DNA of 64,000 nt, from positions 56,123 through 120,122 of the forward strand of contig JAHLLS010000018.1 in assembly GCA_020444045.1 (NCBI GenBank). Reading direction: 5' to 3'. The translations under genes and the position numbers were made by a program. Every line of letters starts with the position of its first letter. Position 1 is the first letter of the stretch. Below the pieces are notes generated by a model. The model searched no databases, was not told the DNA's origin, and worked only from the letters and a program-made list of their open reading frames with translations. Positions 43,801 to 50,638 of this stretch are shown here, one piece after another. The DNA is from Deltaproteobacteria bacterium. Its GTDB lineage: Bacteria > Desulfobacterota > Desulfobacteria > Desulfobacterales > UBA5852.

Positions 43801-44768
43801 ATGGAACTCAAGGTTAAGACAATGCCCATTCCTTTTGTGGACATCAGGGTCAAGGCAAAAACAGAACCCGGAGATGCTGGACCAACCAGACCATTACCTG
43901 TGACCATGTTAAAGCCAACCCCCACCATACCGGCTGCGATCACGGCAATAATCAATCTTGGTTTCATTAAAACATAAGGGAAATATATTTCGTGAATACC
44001 ACCAAAAAAGTGAATGATAGCTGCGCCGTAGGCTGACTTTTGCGCCATACCTTTGCCCACCACCATATAAGCGAGGAGAATCCCCAAGCCAGGACCTGGA
44101 TTGGCTTCAATCATATAATAAATGGAAAATCCGAACTTAGCCGCCTGTTCTGCACCCAAAGGCGTGAAAACACCATGGTTAATGGCATTGTTTAAAAACA
44201 AAATTTTTGCGGGTTCGACAATGATAGACACCAGAGGTAATAGATGCATCTCCACAATCCAACCCACACCCGACGCCAGTGCCTTGGTAACTATAGAAAC
44301 GAGCGGGCCAATTACCAGATAGGCAATTAAAGCCACCAGCATGGAGATAATGCCGAGAGAGAAATTGTTGACCAACATCTCAAATCCAGGTTTGATTTTA
44401 CCGTGAACTTTCTGGTCAAATTTCGTTATGGCCAAACCTCCTAGTGGACCAGCAATCATCGCCCCCATAAACATCGGAATACCACTACCGACAATGACCC
44501 CCATCGTTGTAACGGTTCCAGCTACGGCGCCACGATCACCACCGACCAGTTTGCCACCGGTATAACCAATCAACAACGGCAGCAAGTAGGTAATCATGGG
44601 ACCAACCAGTGATGCCAATTTCTCATTGGGCAGCCAACCGGTTGGGATAAACAACGCGGTAATCAACCCCCAGGCGATAAACGCACCAATGTTGGGCATC
44701 ACCATCCCACTCAAGAACCTTCCAAATGACTGGACACCTATTTTCAAAGCATTACCGGACATAAACAT
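40821..44768 (-). CDS. Complete mannitol-type PTS in one polypeptide: IIC-IIB-IIA-HPr-EI
   Basis: 1315 aa. Residues ~8-342 are the MtlA membrane domain (SFGRFLSGMVMPNIGAFIAW, PLLIGYTGGKLVGG, FFGGIHEIYFPYVLMKPRL). Next come IIB with phospho-Cys381 (VVACDAGMGSSAMG), IIA with His542 (AAIPHGV), HPr with His649 (GMHARPA), and enzyme I with His930 (LGGPNSHMAILAR), LLRTEFLFEA and a C-terminal GVCGNAAANP active-site loop. All five phosphotransfer sites are present, so it can in principle move phosphate from PEP to the incoming polyol without separate EI or HPr. The Ser46-like position of HPr (KSMASLLSMG) is kept. Substrate is inferred from the close IIC match to MtlA. Start is ATG at 44768, or 44762. 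Confidence 0.93.
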   Translation of the reverse strand: MFMSGNALKIGVQSFGRFLSGMVMPNIGAFIAWGLITALFIPTGWLPNEKLASLVGPMITYLLPLLIGYTGGKLVGGDRGAVAGTVTTMGVIVGSGIPMFMGAMIAGPLGGLAITKFDQKVHGKIKPGFEMLVNNFSLGIISMLVALIAYLVIGPLVSIVTKALASGVGWIVEMHLLPLVSIIVEPAKILFLNNAINHGVFTPLGAEQAAKFGFSIYYMIEANPGPGLGILLAYMVVGKGMAQKSAYGAAIIHFFGGIHEIYFPYVLMKPRLIIAVIAAGMVGVGFNMVTGNGLVGPASPGSVFALTLMSTKGMGIVLTLSSIALSALTSFVIGAVIIRKDASESDDLEAAKAAVAASKSAAKGQASPVVPGSVRSIVVACDAGMGSSAMGATVLRGKVNDAGLKIEVTNAAINDLIDADIVITQNELTDRARAKLPNAQHLSIDNFMDASFYDDLVARIVQPPAEQDIGAAEQDTVAEDTLTVSSQQILLNAQVTTKNEVLGLISENLSSLGLVRGDYLDALTAREEKVSTYLINGAAIPHGVNEAKEQVIKTGVFIVQAPGGVVWNAKGDVARLIVGIAAKGKDHLSLLQRLTNVVMDEAVAERLATTTHKNDILQALNAKAEAAPIQLEDYSVVAQTQVVDAQGMHARPASLIAEQAVKFSGTEIRIRNDQRTATAKSMASLLSMGASHGDVLTISAEGPEAEQAVQFLAAMIREGLDNEEEQANASYNPLTVLSALPDVQCRLTLKGSAASPGVTMAPAFRLQAGKMRYEEEAQDPKAEAKLFSTALTEAALQLDKLKANLQSRAPNEAAILHAQKQLLQDELVLTDSEKFIVNGKTAAWAFHQAIEKQVGSLKAVDNERLRARIADLIDVRDRVVALMVPAVSAVTYPETDFILMAKDLTPSQTAGLYGLKVRGICTELGGPNSHMAILARALGIPAVVGLGDGTLADIENGELIIVDPQASSIYVDPDEATQKNGLKWIEQWEQIRTAEDRQKHKAAETLDGHHIDVVCNIAKPEDAKLVIDDGGEGVGLLRTEFLFEASTTEPPIEKQCDALKAIIKELGSRQLVVRTVDIGGDKPVSWLHMPHEDNPFLGMRGIRLSFKYEDIFKRQLEAIYQTATWQKETTGSTGLHIMFPMIGRMSEWRKARDIAERIRLQLNAPQLPLGIMIEVPSAVMVAEHLAKEVDFFSIGSNDLTQYALAIDRLHPDLCSEADSYHPALVKMVELTVRAAQAHGKWVGVCGNAAANPSLATLLVGLGVTELSVSPANVGAVKNIIRAVSYRKLQAKANKALQMESSEAVMALYKTNDDLL

Positions 44769-44788
44769 ATCTCCTCGTTACCTGGTTA

Positions 44789-44887
44789 TTAATAATCAAT
44801 ATTCGAACCCCAGGCGATAAATGCACCAATTTTGGGGGTAATCATCCCAGCCAGGAAGCCGCCAAATTTTTGAATTGCCTCTTTCAT
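44789..44887 (-). CDS. 32-codon MtlA N-terminus-like leader or gene remnant
   Basis: Short frame [32 protein letters not shown], directly upstream of the PTS gene (20 bp gap) with AGAGG 9 nt before its ATG. Residues 6-27 parallel residues 13-34 of the PTS protein ([21 protein letters not shown]), the amphipathic N-terminal helix of the IIC domain. The frame then stops. It may be the stump of an older mtlA allele left by recombination, or a translated leader coupled to the PTS gene. Either way it is on the operon mRNA. Confidence 0.65.
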   Translation of the reverse strand: MKEAIQKFGGFLAGMITPKIGAFIAWGSNIDY

Positions 44888-44942
44888 TTAAAGGCCTCTT
44901 TTTTGAACATTTTGTTTGATTTTGAACTTTTAATTAATATTT

Positions 44943-44971
44943 TATGTAATCGATTACAGTTTATGTGTCAA
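44943..44971 (-). promoter_or_regulatory. Promoter of the mannitol/glycogen operon with embedded operator
   Basis: On the minus strand: TTGACA (44966-44971), a 17-bp spacer and TACATA (44943-44948). The 14-bp palindrome TGTAATCGATTACA (44945-44958) covers the spacer and -10, an arrangement expected for repression by steric exclusion. The same palindrome occurs in the divergent lacI promoter. Confidence 0.8.
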
Positions 44972-45353
44972 TATTTATTTCGTTAAATTCAAAAGTTTTT
45001 CAATATATATTATATTTAACTGTAATCATTATTTTTTTAATTTTGTTTAAAACGAATATCTTAGAATATCACTCAATTTTTATGGCAATCGTTTACATTT
45101 TTTATTGGTTTTTTGAGTTTGTACGTAAGTATACATGTGAATCATATCCGATATTGGCTGAATTAATCCAGGTAGCGAGTCTAATAAATAAAATTAATTC
45201 GCCAATTATTCTCCCAAGCATAGATCGGAAATCAATACATTAACGGACAATAATATCCAATATTATATATGTGTTTGATAGTTTGTTTTCGTTATAGCGC
45301 TGACAAAGTGATTGGCATCGATAAAAAATCAGCGTGGCAAAGGCTGATTTAAA
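44972..45353. other. AT-rich divergent spacer between the two operator-promoters
   Basis: About 380 bp of very AT-rich sequence between the divergent promoters. A 92-codon plus-strand frame (44965-45243) is low-complexity, hydrophobic and lacks a ribosome-binding site, so I do not call it a gene. The two operators are about 420 bp apart, a distance over which a tetrameric LacI-family protein could loop DNA. Confidence 0.5.
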
Positions 45354-45382
45354 TTGACAAAGTTTGTGTAATCGATTACATT
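45354..45382 (+). promoter_or_regulatory. Promoter of the LacI-family gene with embedded operator
   Basis: TTGACA (45354-45359), a 17-bp spacer and TACATT (45377-45382). TGTAATCGATTACA (45367-45380) sits in the same register as at the mannitol promoter. This predicts autorepression and co-regulation of both directions by the adjacent LacI-family protein. Confidence 0.8.
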
Positions 45383-45434
45383 TCCCTACTTGAAGTTGAT
45401 AAAACGCAATTCGAACTTGGAGCTTGATCGTATT

Positions 45435-46448
45435 ATGGTGAAAATTAAAGATGTTGCGGATTCTGCGGGGGTTTCAACAGCGACAGTGTCACGGGTTTTG
45501 GCGAACAAACGCCACGTACGCCAAGAAGTCAAAGAACGTGTGATGGAAGTGGTAAAGGAGCTGAATTATCGCCCGAATCGCGTGGCCCGCAGTCTTCGAT
45601 CTCAGAAATCGACCATCATCGGACTCATTATCTCCGATATTGAAAATCCCTTTTTTCAACAGGTCAGCCGGGCTGTTGAGGATACCGCCCACGAGATGGG
45701 CTATAGCGTGATGCTTTGTAATAATGATGAAAATCCTGACAAAGAAGAGAGGTATTTGCATCTGATTCGTGATGAAAATCTTGCCGGGGTCATCTTATCT
45801 CCAACCCGTCAAACTGCTGACAATTTTTCAGAAAAATCGGACCTAAATATTCCCATGGTCGTCATTGACCGACGGGTGAGCAATGCGGAAGTCGATAATA
45901 TCCTAATTGATAATGAGCAGGCCGCCCACACATTGACAACCCATCTGATTGAACATGGCTATCGGCGTATTGGAGCCATTTTCGGCATGGGCAGTACCAC
46001 CGGCCGCGAACGGCGGGAGGGCTTTGTGCGCGCGCTCAAAGAACATGATTTTCAACCATCGACCGACTTGGTAAAATATGCCAATCCCAGGGAAGAGGAC
46101 GGGTTTAACACGACCATGAAGATGCTGCAGCTGTCAGAGCCGCCTGATGCCATCTTGACCAGTAACAGTCTTTTGGCGGCCGGAGCACTTCGGGCGCTGC
46201 GGGAAAGCCGAAAGGCGATTCCCGAAGAAATCGCGCTTGCCAGTTTTGACGAAACGACTTGGGCCAAACTTGTGGTACCTGCCCTTACTGTAATCGAGCA
46301 GCCCACTTATGAAATCGGCCGCACGGCCGCCGAGTTATTGATAAAAAGAATCAAAGATCCAAAAAGGTCCAATCGAGAAGTCATACTCAAAAGTAAATTG
46401 ATCGTGCGTCAGTCGTGTGGTTGCCCACAAAGCGAAGGCGACTTGTGA
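45435..46448 (+). CDS. LacI/GalR-family transcriptional repressor of the sugar cluster
   Basis: 337 aa from the ATG at 45435, the usual family length. An upstream TTG at 45390 would lie at the predicted transcription start, so it is unlikely. N-terminal helix-turn-helix and hinge: MVKIKDVADSAGVSTATVSRVLANKRHV, then NYRPNRVARSLRSQKS. The C-terminal periplasmic-binding-protein-like effector domain has IGLIISDIENPFFQQVSRAVED, VIDRRVSNAEVDNILIDN, and ends in VRQSCGC. It is divergent from the PTS operon and shares its operator. The likely inducer is a polyol phosphate or fructose phosphate (inference). Confidence 0.92.
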   Translation: MVKIKDVADSAGVSTATVSRVLANKRHVRQEVKERVMEVVKELNYRPNRVARSLRSQKSTIIGLIISDIENPFFQQVSRAVEDTAHEMGYSVMLCNNDENPDKEERYLHLIRDENLAGVILSPTRQTADNFSEKSDLNIPMVVIDRRVSNAEVDNILIDNEQAAHTLTTHLIEHGYRRIGAIFGMGSTTGRERREGFVRALKEHDFQPSTDLVKYANPREEDGFNTTMKMLQLSEPPDAILTSNSLLAAGALRALRESRKAIPEEIALASFDETTWAKLVVPALTVIEQPTYEIGRTAAELLIKRIKDPKRSNREVILKSKLIVRQSCGCPQSEGDL

Positions 46449-46498
46449 TATGTCGGATATGTGTCGTTGTTTAAGTCAAAATCAAGATCCGTGTAGCC

Positions 46499-47155
46499 TT
46501 ATTTCAACGCCTTTATCCGTTTGATATCTTCTGATTTGCCCAGCATGACTAAGATATCGCTATCCTTGATGACAAAGTTCGCCGGCGGTATCAAAACGAA
46601 GTTTTCCGGTGCGAGTTCCTTGATGGCGATGACGTGAACGCTGTATTTGGCCCTCAGATTTAGGTCTCGTAAACTTTTTCCGATAAACTCCCGCGGGGGG
46701 CCGACCTGAACAAGATCGAACTCATCGGAAAGAGGAATGAAATCCAGAACGTTCGGCCTCGATAAGCCTCCGGAGATGCGCACCGCCATGTCGCGTTCCG
46801 GGTGAATAATCTGGGTGGCGCCCACCCGCTTGAGTATTTTCGCATGGTCGTCATCCAGGGCCTTGACCAGAATTGTCTTGACCCCGAATTCCTGCAGGTA
46901 AAGGCATATCAGAATACTGATACTGATGTTGGTGCCGGTGGAAACGATCACACCATCCATGCTTTCCAGGCCGAGTGACTTCAGCGAGTCCCTCTCCGTG
47001 GCATCCATCACCAGGGACTCCGTGGCATGGGGGTCGATGGCCTGGACCTTGTTTTTATCCCTGTCTATGGCAACCACCTCGTTGCCGTCTTCAAACAGCG
47101 CCTTAGCCGCATGGAAACCAAAATTGCCCAGCCCGATGACTGCAAAACGCTTCAT
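46499..47155 (-). CDS. ktrA: KtrA/TrkA-type RCK subunit of potassium uptake system
   Basis: 218 aa from the ATG at 47155, with GGAGG 6 nt upstream. Rossmann RCK-N domain: MKRFAVIGLGNFGFHAAKAL with GxGxxG, VVAIDRDKNKVQ, DATERDSL, GVIVSTG and a TrkA-C/RCK-C domain (~135-215; IGKSLRDLNLRAKYSVHVIAI, SDILVMLGKSEDI). It gates the membrane subunit in response to nucleotides (ATP/ADP, NAD). Its start is 17 bp beyond ktrB. Confidence 0.93.
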   Translation of the reverse strand: MKRFAVIGLGNFGFHAAKALFEDGNEVVAIDRDKNKVQAIDPHATESLVMDATERDSLKSLGLESMDGVIVSTGTNISISILICLYLQEFGVKTILVKALDDDHAKILKRVGATQIIHPERDMAVRISGGLSRPNVLDFIPLSDEFDLVQVGPPREFIGKSLRDLNLRAKYSVHVIAIKELAPENFVLIPPANFVIKDSDILVMLGKSEDIKRIKALK

Positions 47156-47172
47156 AACCATCCTCCGATATG

Positions 47173-48543
47173 TTAGCCGATCATCAAATTCTCTTCGGCA
47201 TGCTCGACACCATTGACCGCGCCGTTCCCGACAATGATATAGGCGAACGTCAACACCCCTACACGACCCACGAGCATCATTACGATGATGCAGGATTTAC
47301 CCCAAAGATTCAGGTCCGAGGTTACACCCATGGACAACCCCACTGTCCCGAAGGCCGATACGGTTTCGAACAGCAAGGGGAGAAAATCGCCTCTACTATG
47401 ATTTAGATAGGGGCCATCGACAGCGTTCCCTACTAGGATCAAAAATAGAATTAGGCCAATGATTCCGATGGAAACGAGCAATAGGGATACGCTCCGCGTG
47501 ACGGTTTCGGTGGGAACGCTCTTTTTAAAGAGGTCAACACGGCGGCGGTGACGCAATCGGCTATAGGTAAAGGCCGTTAAAATTGCCAGTGTCGTGGTCT
47601 TGACACCGCCACCGCACGATCCGGGGGATGCCCCGAAAAACATGAGAAAAATCATCATGGCCAGGGTGGCGTCTTTAAGCGTCGCAATATCAACGGTGTT
47701 GAAACCGGCCGTGCGGCATGTGATCGACTGGAACAGCGGCGTCAAGGTGCGATGCCAAAAGGAATGGGTATCGCCCGAAGGGAATTGCTCCAGGAAGGCA
47801 AACATGGCAGCCCCTGCGAGGATCAAGATCAGGGTCGTCAGCAGAACCGTTTTGGTCTGGATCGACAACCGGCAGCGCTGACGCTTGTGAAACTTGGCCC
47901 AGCATTGCAGATCGTAGAGCACCGGAAACCCGATACCACCAGCAACGATCAAAGCGCAGACGGTTCCGTTGAGCATCGGATCGCCGCTGTAGCGCATCAT
48001 GCTGTCCGCAAACAGGGAGAAGCCGGCATTGCAGAAGGCCGAGATGGAATGGAAAAAGCCGGTTCCGGCGGCCTTTAGAAGGGGCATCTCCCGGCTCCAG
48101 AAAACTGTCAGGAGAATCCCGCCGGCGATTTCCGCCCCAGCAGTGAACAGGACGATGCTTTTCACAAGATTGAAGATGTCCGCGCGGGGCGTATGCGCAA
48201 AGAGGTCCTGCATCGCCATGCGATGTCGAAAGGAGATACTCCGTCCAATCCAGGTAAATAGCGTGACCGAAATCGTCATAAGTCCCAGCCCGCCGATCTG
48301 AATCAACATCAGAATGACGCTCTGGCCGAAGATGGTGAAGTAGCTCCCGGTATCCACGACAATAAGCCCCGTGACACACACGGCGGAGGTTGCCGTAAAA
48401 AGAGCGTCAATCCACGAAATACGGCCTGTTTCCGTGGCAAGCGGCAATTTCAGCAAAAGGGTCCCGATGGCGATCACCAACAGAAAACTGGCGAGCAAAA
48501 GGGTTGCCGGATGGAATTTGATAAGGCGTCCGCCGATAGTCAT
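47173..48543 (-). CDS. ktrB: KtrB/TrkH-type potassium-translocating membrane subunit
   Basis: 456 aa from the ATG at 48543 (GAGG 8 nt upstream); the open frame extends upstream into the Cys-rich gene and is ignored. Four M1-P-M2 repeats with filter-like Gly segments: TATSAVCVTGLIVVDTG, SISAFCNAGFSLFADS, TCRTAGFNTVDIATL and TVSAFGTVGLSMGVT. The LFGASPGSCGGGVKTTTLA stretch is typical of KtrB/TrkH. It mediates K+ (often Na+-coupled) uptake at the cytoplasmic membrane with KtrA. Its ATG overlaps the upstream gene's stop by 4 nt. Confidence 0.93.
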   Translation of the reverse strand: MTIGGRLIKFHPATLLLASFLLVIAIGTLLLKLPLATETGRISWIDALFTATSAVCVTGLIVVDTGSYFTIFGQSVILMLIQIGGLGLMTISVTLFTWIGRSISFRHRMAMQDLFAHTPRADIFNLVKSIVLFTAGAEIAGGILLTVFWSREMPLLKAAGTGFFHSISAFCNAGFSLFADSMMRYSGDPMLNGTVCALIVAGGIGFPVLYDLQCWAKFHKRQRCRLSIQTKTVLLTTLILILAGAAMFAFLEQFPSGDTHSFWHRTLTPLFQSITCRTAGFNTVDIATLKDATLAMMIFLMFFGASPGSCGGGVKTTTLAILTAFTYSRLRHRRRVDLFKKSVPTETVTRSVSLLLVSIGIIGLILFLILVGNAVDGPYLNHSRGDFLPLLFETVSAFGTVGLSMGVTSDLNLWGKSCIIVMMLVGRVGVLTFAYIIVGNGAVNGVEHAEENLMIG

Positions 48544-49118
48544 GATGCGAACCTCGGGTGCAAGAAACAGTCGCAGTAGACATGACAGTCGGATTCGCAC
48601 ATCTTGTGCAGCCGCTTTCCGCCCAGAACCATGCGATTTCGGTAGGCCTTGCAAGTGGTCAGCTCGCGCCCGCCATCCACTTGGCGATGGTCGAGAAATG
48701 GGCAAAGACGAGCCAAAATCAAATCGATGCGAATTGAAGGATCGCCTCTCCGAACCATGTGCAACAAGTGGTCGGGATCGATGGGGTTCCTCTTCGGACG
48801 AACTTCCATGAATCGAATGCCGGCATTGGCCATCTTGAGGGTCATCTCCCTGTTGAGAAATTCGACGGAAATAATTACTGGCGTATCCTGCGTTTCGGAG
48901 CAGCGTTTAAGACCCCGGCAAAGGTCCAGGACGTGGTTTCGAATAGCTTCCCTCCCTACTGGCACATTGATGATGATCAGGCTGAAATTCCGACCTGCGG
49001 CAAAATTAAAACAGGCCGGTAAACTGGGGGCGATGGACACCTCTCCTGTCTTGGCAATTTGTTGATCGTGTTGCAGCGGGCAAACCAGAATCGCGTTATG
49101 GGTTGACGACATGAGCAT
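48540..49118 (-). CDS. Receiver-like protein with Cys-rich tail, first gene of the ktr operon
   Basis: 192 aa with a strong ribosome-binding site (AAGGAGG, 5 nt). Residues ~8-125 have the alternating pattern of a response-regulator receiver (AILVCPLQHDQ, FSLIIINVP, TPVIISVEF, ANAGIRFMEVRP) but without the acidic pocket or phospho-Asp, so it would be a pseudo-receiver. The last ~60 residues contain Cys139, 156, 174, 178, 182 and 184 (CPFLDHRQV, TCKAYRNRMVLGGKRL, CESDCHVYCDC), which could bind a metal or Fe-S cluster or form a redox switch. I know no named family. It overlaps ktrB by 4 nt, suggesting a regulatory link to K+ uptake. Confidence 0.7.
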   Translation of the reverse strand: MLMSSTHNAILVCPLQHDQQIAKTGEVSIAPSLPACFNFAAGRNFSLIIINVPVGREAIRNHVLDLCRGLKRCSETQDTPVIISVEFLNREMTLKMANAGIRFMEVRPKRNPIDPDHLLHMVRRGDPSIRIDLILARLCPFLDHRQVDGGRELTTCKAYRNRMVLGGKRLHKMCESDCHVYCDCFLHPRFAS

Positions 49119-49183
49119 GTAGACCTCCTTTTCATGCTTTTCGTCCTATCCAACCGGTTTGACAGAACTCGCTCACGCTAATA

Positions 49184-49198
49184 GCAAGATGGATGCCC
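49184..49198 (-). promoter_or_regulatory. Sigma-54 promoter for the Cys-rich/ktrB/ktrA operon
   Basis: Minus strand GGGCAT-CCATC-TTGC: GG and GC are spaced exactly as in -24/-12 promoters, with only the first base off the TGGCAY consensus. The predicted start is near 49172, about 55 nt before the first ATG. A sigma-54 activator gene ends ~115 bp upstream. Confidence 0.7.
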
Positions 49199-49281
49199 AG
49201 CGGCTTAACTAATTGTTATAATGTCGAAATTTAAATCTACAGGCTGTTATTCAAGGCAGGGATGGTGAAGGATCTTGAATT

Positions 49282-49311
49282 TTGCAAGAAATTGGCCTTG
49301 CAAGTTGCAAG
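49282..49311. promoter_or_regulatory. TTGCAAG repeat cluster, candidate enhancer (UAS) for the sigma-54 regulator
   Basis: TTGCAAG at 49282-49288 is followed by the perfect palindrome CTTGCAA-G-TTGCAAG at 49297-49311. It lies ~110-140 bp upstream of the predicted sigma-54 transcription start, between the promoter and the regulator stop codon, a common place for bacterial enhancer-binding-protein sites. Confidence 0.55.
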
Positions 49312-49312
49312 G

Positions 49313-50638
49313 TTAATCAAGTTGGTATTTTTTACGCTTGCGCCAGAGGGTGGCCGGGTCGATGCCCAAAACCTTGGCCGCCTCTTCCAGCGAAGCGGAA
49401 TGGGCTATGGCGTTCTGGATATGCTCCCGCTCGATTTCGACAAGGCTTTTAAAGGAGGTCTCTGAGGAGGCTTTCGGATTGAAATTTGCAATGTGGGGAG
49501 GGAGGTCGTCGGCCGTCAGCTCAGTATCCGTTGCCATGATCACCGACCGTTCGATGGTATTGATAAGTTCGCGGATATTGCCGGGCCAGGAGTAATTTTG
49601 CAGTCGCTGCAGCGCATCGGATGAAATGTGCTGGACCGATTTCTCGTTCAGGCGCGCGGATTGTTTCAAGTAGTGTTCAGCGAGCAGGGTGACATCCTCG
49701 GGCCTTTCCCGCAAAGGCGGCAAAAACAGCTCCAGCACATTCAATCTAAAGTAGAGGTCTTCCCGAAAGGCACCGTCGCGAACCCGCTCTTCAAGATCCT
49801 TGTTGCTTGCCGCAATGATGCGAACATCCACGGTTTGGGGCTTGGGATCTCCCACGCGTTCGAATTCGTGGTGTTGAATGAACCGCAGCAGCTTACCCTG
49901 CACCGCGGCCGGAATCTCGGACACTTCGTCGAGGAAAACCGTGCCGCCTTCGGCGAGCTTGAGCTTACCCACCTTGTCTCGCAACGCTCCTGTGAAGGCT
50001 CCTTTGATGTGACCAAACAGATCGCTCTCCAACAGGTTCTCCTGCAGGGCAGCGCAGTCCACAGTCACAAAGGGTTTGACCGATCGCGGACTCCAGTCAT
50101 GAATCAGGCGTGTCAGCAAACCTTTGCCCGTTCCACTCTCACCGCTGATCAGAACAATCGCCTCGGCATCGGCGGCCTGACGGGCGGTTTGCAGAATTTT
50201 GCGCATCCTGCGGTTGCGGGTCAGGATCCCACCTTCGGAGAATATACCCTTGAGGGTCGCGATCTCCACTTCCATGTGATGAAAGCGCTTGAGCCGTTCC
50301 AGGACCAGGTCGAGCTGGCCTGGCACGAACGGCTTGGGCAGGTAGTCGAAGGCTCCCATCTTAACGGCGCTGACCGCCGTTTCAATGGTTGCATAGGCAG
50401 TAACCATGAGCACCTGGGTCTTGATGCCGCTGGTGGTCACTTCCTTGAGGATATCGAGACCATCCCGATCCGGCAGCTTCATGTCCAGCAGCACCAGATC
50501 GGGCATGACGCTGCGCAACTTATGCAATCCGCTTTCACCCGATTCAGCTGTCGTGACCTCGAAGCCCTTGTCTTCGAGATACATTGCCAGGGTGGTCAGA
50601 ATATTGCGGTCATCGTCGATGATCAGCGCTTTTTTCAC
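49313..50638 (-). CDS. Sigma-54-dependent response regulator (AlgB/NtrC type)
   Basis: 441 aa: receiver (ALIIDDDRNIL, phospho-Asp52 in LLDMKLPDRDG, YLPKPF), AAA+ domain with Walker A GESGTGKG, intact GAFTGA sigma-54 loop, Walker B GTVFLDEVSE and R-finger region, and a C-terminal Fis-like HTH (SLEEAAKVLGIDPATLWRKRKKY). Paired with a KinB-like kinase, whose 3' end it overlaps by 29 nt. The sigma-54 promoter just downstream makes the ktr operon its likely target. Confidence 0.93.
   Translation of the reverse strand: MKKALIIDDDRNILTTLAMYLEDKGFEVTTAESGESGLHKLRSVMPDLVLLDMKLPDRDGLDILKEVTTSGIKTQVLMVTAYATIETAVSAVKMGAFDYLPKPFVPGQLDLVLERLKRFHHMEVEIATLKGIFSEGGILTRNRRMRKILQTARQAADAEAIVLISGESGTGKGLLTRLIHDWSPRSVKPFVTVDCAALQENLLESDLFGHIKGAFTGALRDKVGKLKLAEGGTVFLDEVSEIPAAVQGKLLRFIQHHEFERVGDPKPQTVDVRIIAASNKDLEERVRDGAFREDLYFRLNVLELFLPPLRERPEDVTLLAEHYLKQSARLNEKSVQHISSDALQRLQNYSWPGNIRELINTIERSVIMATDTELTADDLPPHIANFNPKASSETSFKSLVEIEREHIQNAIAHSASLEEAAKVLGIDPATLWRKRKKYQLD

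Noticed and set aside
44800..44812. TTCGAACCCC resembling a tRNA T-loop
   Set aside because: No acceptor or anticodon stem around it; it lies inside the 32-codon permease-like frame.
44965..45243. 92-codon AT-rich frame between the divergent promoters
   Set aside because: Low-complexity, no ribosome-binding site, and it starts inside the -35 region of the mannitol promoter.
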